The notes under the pieces: generated by a model
What the model was told of the DNA's origin: nothing
What the model saw: the letters and a program-made list of their open reading frames with translations, nothing else
Database searches by the model: none
NCBI GenBank assembly: GCA_963169105.1
Contig: OY720643.1
Coordinates: 20,990,373-21,054,372, forward strand
Direction: 5' to 3'
Source of the DNA: Ceriagrion tenellum
Taxonomy: Eukaryota > Arthropoda > Insecta > Odonata > Coenagrionidae
DNA length: 64,000 bases
Position numbers and translations under genes: made by a program
In this document: one piece after another, positions 60,301 to 64,000 of the stretch
Layout of the letters: each line of letters opens with the position of its first letter
Position numbering within the stretch: position 1 is the stretch's first letter

Positions 60301-60554
60301 TTAGCAGAGGAACCACCGCAGGGATGGAAAATATAACCCCTTTCATTGGACAACCAAAAACCTCTCACTATTAATGATTCCGCTTTGGTCTAGATCACAA
60401 ATCTCCCCGGCAATGTTAGCATCAGTTTTCTTTCCATCGACATGGACTCGAGGGACTTATCTCGCTGGTCCTCTCCCTGCGTGATTGATGTGTCTCTTTT
60501 ATTCCTTCTTCCAATTTTATTGTGCTCTTCCGTCTCCCCTTTCCTTTCTGGTAA
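57391..60554. other. Intergenic DNA, GC-rich island at 58560-59000
   Basis: The island has C/T-rich tracts and overlapping open frames on both strands (for example 58697-59101 plus) without domains. The rest is AT-rich with no features I can support. Confidence 0.4.
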
Positions 60555-60765
60555 CCAATACAGGGTAGGGGGTCATAATTCCCAAAATATATCTCCCAAT
60601 CCAAAACTCTCAATTATTTCTTTTTCCCAAAATACAAAACTCCCAATACATTATATTTCCTAAAACAAGAAACTCCCAAACTAAATATAATGTTTTTTCT
60701 CTATATGTATCTTTCGTTGCTCCATTCAATTGATTATAGCTTGTTTGTTTATTTATATCATAACC

Positions 60766-60906
60766 ATGGCCGAAATTATTGTTAAAGATAATCGCAATTT
60801 ATTGCACATTGACGGTTTTTTGTATTTACGACAAAATAAGGGCAGAATATTGTTTATTGGAGCTCGTGCTTGCTCGTTATCCTCCCCCAATTTAGAATTT
60901 ATATGA
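60766..60906 (+). pseudogene. FLYWCH-like N-terminal remnant within the MULE derivative
   Basis: A 46-residue frame opens MAEIIVKDNRNLLHIDGFLY and continues LRQNKGRILFIGARACSL. The HIDGFLYLRQNKG part fits the start of a FLYWCH zinc finger, a DNA-binding module common at the N-terminus of MULE proteins. The expected tryptophan and most zinc ligands are missing, so the finger is broken or the match is partial. Confidence 0.45.
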
Positions 60907-60944
60907 AGCAGTTAGACAAAGGCAGGCAAGATCAAATAATCTTT

Positions 60945-61204
60945 CCGAGGGGGTGGCATAATCGTTTTGCGAGCGTTGTAGGTAAAGCGCGCACCCAAGT
61001 ATTTATAATTTCTTTTTGGAAATTCAGAAGGAGCAGGGTGACACCGAGACCATGCTGCATCAATTATCATCCGGTCACGGAATAAAGATAATTCGGGCAC
61101 CCAAACTGCAACACATCGAAGAACGCTTATATAATAATGTTTCTAAGTACGAAACATACACAAATTATGACGAAATTCTTGATTACTTACGAGCCATTGG
61201 CTAA
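60945..61204 (+). pseudogene. C-terminal domain of a MULE-associated protein, frameshifted
   Basis: PRGWHNRFASVVGKA (from about 60945) and, after a frameshift near 61015, EIQKEQGDTETMLHQLSSG, IEERLYNNVSKYE and ILDYLRAIG with a stop at 61202-61204. This order (GWHN.F, W.FI..L.KEQ..TE, R....V..Y, DYLRAIA) is the recurrent C-terminal domain found with FLYWCH and MULE transposases in insects. The central DDE catalytic region is absent, consistent with internal deletion. The role of the domain is not well defined in the family. Confidence 0.7.
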
Positions 61205-61390
61205 AATTTGACTTTCTGAATTACTTAATACAATAAATACTTGTTACAAAAAATTTTGGAATTTTCAATTTTGGGATTTTAGTATTTTGGGAAATTTTGT
61301 TCTTTGGGAATTTTAGTAGTTAGGAGTAAGTGATTAGGAATTTTATATTGGGAGAAATATTTTGGGAGTAATGACCCCAATCCAATACAG

Positions 61391-62100
61391 AGTAGGTCGA
61401 AAAGGAAGGAGAAAAAAATAATGTGGAAGGATATGGAAGGGTGTGTAGGATAAATCCTTTCGCGTTGCCCTGGAAAAAAAATATTAAGGGCGCGCGATTC
61501 GTTTCCATCATTGAACGCTTGGATACGGGGGTGAGTTGGATGGGGAGAGGTGGGGGGGGGTGGGTGGCAGAGGGTGGGAGGAGTGGAACCCCCGCGGTTC
61601 TAATTCAGCGTAAGGGTTTAAGACACGTCTCCCCCATTCCACATACTCCCCTTCCTCCTTCTGCGGACCCCTCCTTCATTATGCACGCTCGTGACTTAAT
61701 TTAAAAAGGACGAGTTGCCGACGTCCCTAAGCCCTTCTTTCCACCCGTCAACTCCCGTCCCGCCCTCCCCCCCCCTCCCCCTCACAGCCCAATGAACTCT
61801 CTCCCTCCCTTCCCATTCCAACTTCTCTTTCAGTCGTCCCTCCCTCCAACTTCTCCCTTGAACATCTATTCCCCCCTACCCCACCTCCTTCCCCCTCTGT
61901 CCCCACCCCCTTGCCCATTCTACACCCAATTCCACCTCATCGCCTCACCCTTAGACCTTAAAAAAATTACTCTCCAATGATCGTGGAACTTCCCCAAGTC
62001 TTTCTTACCTTCAAGATTAGGAAGGATAACTATGTATTATCATGACTAAGTACTCTGGGTAGAAGTTAATCACAGATCATACTGGTTAATCATTATATAC
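61391..62100. other. GC-rich, C/T-skewed island
   Basis: CCCTCCCC-type tracts (61740-61940) and a G-rich stretch at 61545-61590 hold several frames open. No domain is recognised. Confidence 0.35.
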
Positions 62101-62102
62101 CC

Positions 62103-62824
62103 AGGGTGTCCAGAACTCTGGAAAACCGAGAAGACCAGGAAATCTCAGGGAATTTTATTTTCACTAGAAATATCAGGGAAATCTCAGGGAAATATTGAAT
62201 TGACTCTGGAATTTTCTGTGGTGTCAATATATAAAACAGCAACGGAAGCCTTGTGCCTTTTTCGGCCAGTTGCTAAGTCAAATTTCTCTTGCGTTGTCGC
62301 ATTTTGCATTCCTGTAATCACCAAAAGTAGGTACAATGTTTTCTATATAGGTACATTGCGTTCTTATTGGTCATAGTCCATAAATCAGTGGCGTAAAGAA
62401 CGTTCCTTTATCGGCAAGTTGCGAAGTCAAATTTCCCTTGCGTTGTCGAATTCAGAAAAATTAGGAAAAAAGTCAATTCCTTCAGTTTTTTATGTTGTTG
62501 ATCATTTTATACCAATGCCATTCATAGCAAAGTCTGGCTGTAACATAACCTTGTTCCTGAGCACCAGCATGACAATGTTAAAATCTAAGAAAGGGTGGTG
62601 ATGTGATTTCCTCCTAACCTATTTTAAAGTTTTGTGTTTATTTTCCTCCAAATATGCAAGTTTAAAAATAATCCTTACGTTTAATCACCCAAAAAACATA
62701 CCAAAAATTCTCTTATAATTTACGAGAAAAAAAATTGTTATTTTCTCTGGAAAAATAAAAGTTATGTCTGGAAAACCTGGAAATCTCAGGGAATTTTCAA
62801 ATGCCCAGCTGCTGAACACCCTAA
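62103..62824. mobile_element. DNA-transposon-like element with CAGGGTGTCCAG ends
   Basis: The left end CAGGGTGTCCAGAA faces the right end CTGAACACCCTA (reversed TAGGGTGTTCAG). Subterminal iterations of GAAATCTCAGGGAATTTT occur at both ends. ATACC stands on both sides, a possible 5-bp target duplication. Inside, a 60-base block (TTCGGCCAGTTGCTAAGTCA at about 62263 and TATCGGCAAGTTGCGAAGTC at about 62409) is directly repeated about 148 bp apart. Repeats built from CAGGGAA-type iterations are common in invertebrate genomes. There is no transposase, and the superfamily is not assigned. Confidence 0.65.
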
Positions 62825-64000
62825 TACCGCAATGAGTACCGTGAGCTAAAGAAAATAATCGACAGTCACAAACATCCAAAATTGATCTTAGGGAAACGAA
62901 ATAATCAAAGCTGAGGATAATATAGCAACTAATGATGTTTACGTCATCTCAGGGGTAAACAGAAAATTGAAAATCAAATCAGCAATGGCCTCGACAGGAA
63001 TCACATCATCCGTGCTCCCTTGCAGTCCTCTTCTGGTGCGAACCTGGTTGGACTTCGTTAAATGATTTAGCGTACTATTACCTTTGTCGAGTACCACGTG
63101 ATGATGAAAAAAATACGATATTTGGAGGAAAAGAATGGTGACGGAAAGGGAATATTAACGGAATGCCTTCTTTCGTGGTTTATAAACTAGCATTTTTATC
63201 AATTCTCAATTCAGTCCACATATTTAAAATTGCCTGCGTAGTGAAGAAAATGCGTACCTGGTGCGAGTTTACCCCATTTACCTGTTTACATTAATATGGT
63301 CCCGGCTCATAGAATAATTCATAAATATACTACATGCAAACTTTTGGAATTGGAAGTAAAAGCTTATAGGTAGTGGTATCAAATGTGGAGTTATTTTTTC
63401 CCCGAAAACATTTCGGAGCATATCGGAGAATTACATGTATTTTTGTCGGAATATTTTATGCTTTGCTTGATAGTGAGGCGTTCGCCTGAATTTGTTTTGT
63501 CGTTAAACTTATTCACGTGTTCACTGATTGTCCCTTATTTGCTAGCATCGAATAAGTAACTAAGTTAGGTACGTTAGATCGTATGGTGACACAAATCCGA
63601 ATGGTCTCTTTTCGCAACACTATAGTTATTTTTGGGGTACCCGCCCCTTTATCTCACTCGGAGAGGGAAGGTATTTTAGGATTCACCATTCTTCTTTCGG
63701 ATTTCATTGAGCTGATAACTAAGCTAACGGTATATGGAACTACTTTGCACTAAGAGGAAAACTTCCGAAATCTCATGAACTTCCTTGCTGCTTATCTTCA
63801 TATCGCACGACCAGAGATTTTTGGAAGACACATTCATTATTTATCATAAGATTAAAATAATAATTTTGGGGTTTTATTTTCTTATTAAGAGTTGTAATTA
63901 GAAATATAAAAATATTTTTTCTATATTTTGCCCCATACTTTGCTCGCCCGGAAGGCTTGTAAGTGCACCGTCCATTAAACTGTCAAGAGAAATTTCCCTC
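62825..64000. other. AT-rich intergenic DNA, nothing recognised
   Basis: No coding, repeat or RNA signature that I can support up to the window edge. Confidence 0.45.

Larger units (their letters stand above)
60555..61390 (+). mobile_element. MULE deletion derivative with 9-bp target duplication
   Basis: CCAATACAG occurs at 60555-60563 and 61382-61390, bracketing an 818-bp element. Its ends are inverted repeats: GGGGTCATAATTCCCAAAA on the left and, reversed, GGGGTCATTACTCCCAAAA on the right. Weaker pairing of repeated TTCCCAAAA and CTCCCAAT motifs extends inward for roughly 100 bases. Nine-base duplications and long TIRs are MULE hallmarks. The interior holds coding remnants of both ends of a MULE-type protein region but no catalytic domain, so it is non-autonomous. 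Confidence 0.8.

Overview
This window reads as intergenic, repeat-rich chromosomal DNA of an arthropod, most likely an insect. The evidence is AT-rich sequence without dense coding, a Penelope-like element with hammerhead ribozymes, several kinds of non-LTR retrotransposon, tRNA-derived SINEs, a MULE relic and short inverted-repeat transposons. The species cannot be named from the sequence. I found no convincing host protein-coding gene, rRNA gene or intact tRNA gene, and nothing prokaryotic. All recognisable coding traces belong to transposable elements, and nearly all are truncated, frameshifted or stop-ridden.

Layout. At 1-11 kb: a decayed Penelope-like element (about 1210-2260) with hammerhead motifs on opposite strands at its two ends, two tail fragments of one LINE family, a 200-bp element with perfect 16-bp terminal inverted repeats, a 141-bp tandem duplication, a hairpin element, a degraded SINE, and a 299-bp SINE with an exact 14-bp target duplication. 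At 11-18 kb: little that I can name. At 18-28 kb: three more LINE tails (the one at 21.2-21.8 kb keeps about 100 stop-free C-terminal codons), a piggyBac-like element abutting a 560-bp TTAA-flanked element, and a second copy of the latter at 26.8 kb. At 28-33.4 kb: a dense repeat block with TA microsatellites, a recent tandem duplication of a unit of about 1.85 kb ending in TCAG repeats, and a tRNA-headed SINE whose tail has rearranged into a palindrome. At 36.8-38 kb: a foldback with arms of about 158 bp, a hammerhead-like relic and a LINE tail. At 44-50 kb: a third 560-bp element and two RTE-like LINE fragments, one split by a SINE so cleanly that its frame still joins. At 54.9-57 kb: a 145-bp tandem duplication and a palindrome carrying the best-formed hammerhead. 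At 60.5-61.4 kb: a MULE deletion derivative with 9-bp target duplications. At 62.1-62.8 kb: a further DNA-transposon-like element.

Between these lie GC-rich, polypurine/polypyrimidine islands every few kilobases, some with TATA-like motifs. They hold long but low-complexity open frames that I do not regard as genes. There is no operon or pathway here. The biology is the layering of elements: nested insertions, shared target sites, palindromic rearrangement of retroelement tails, and ribozyme motifs at element ends.
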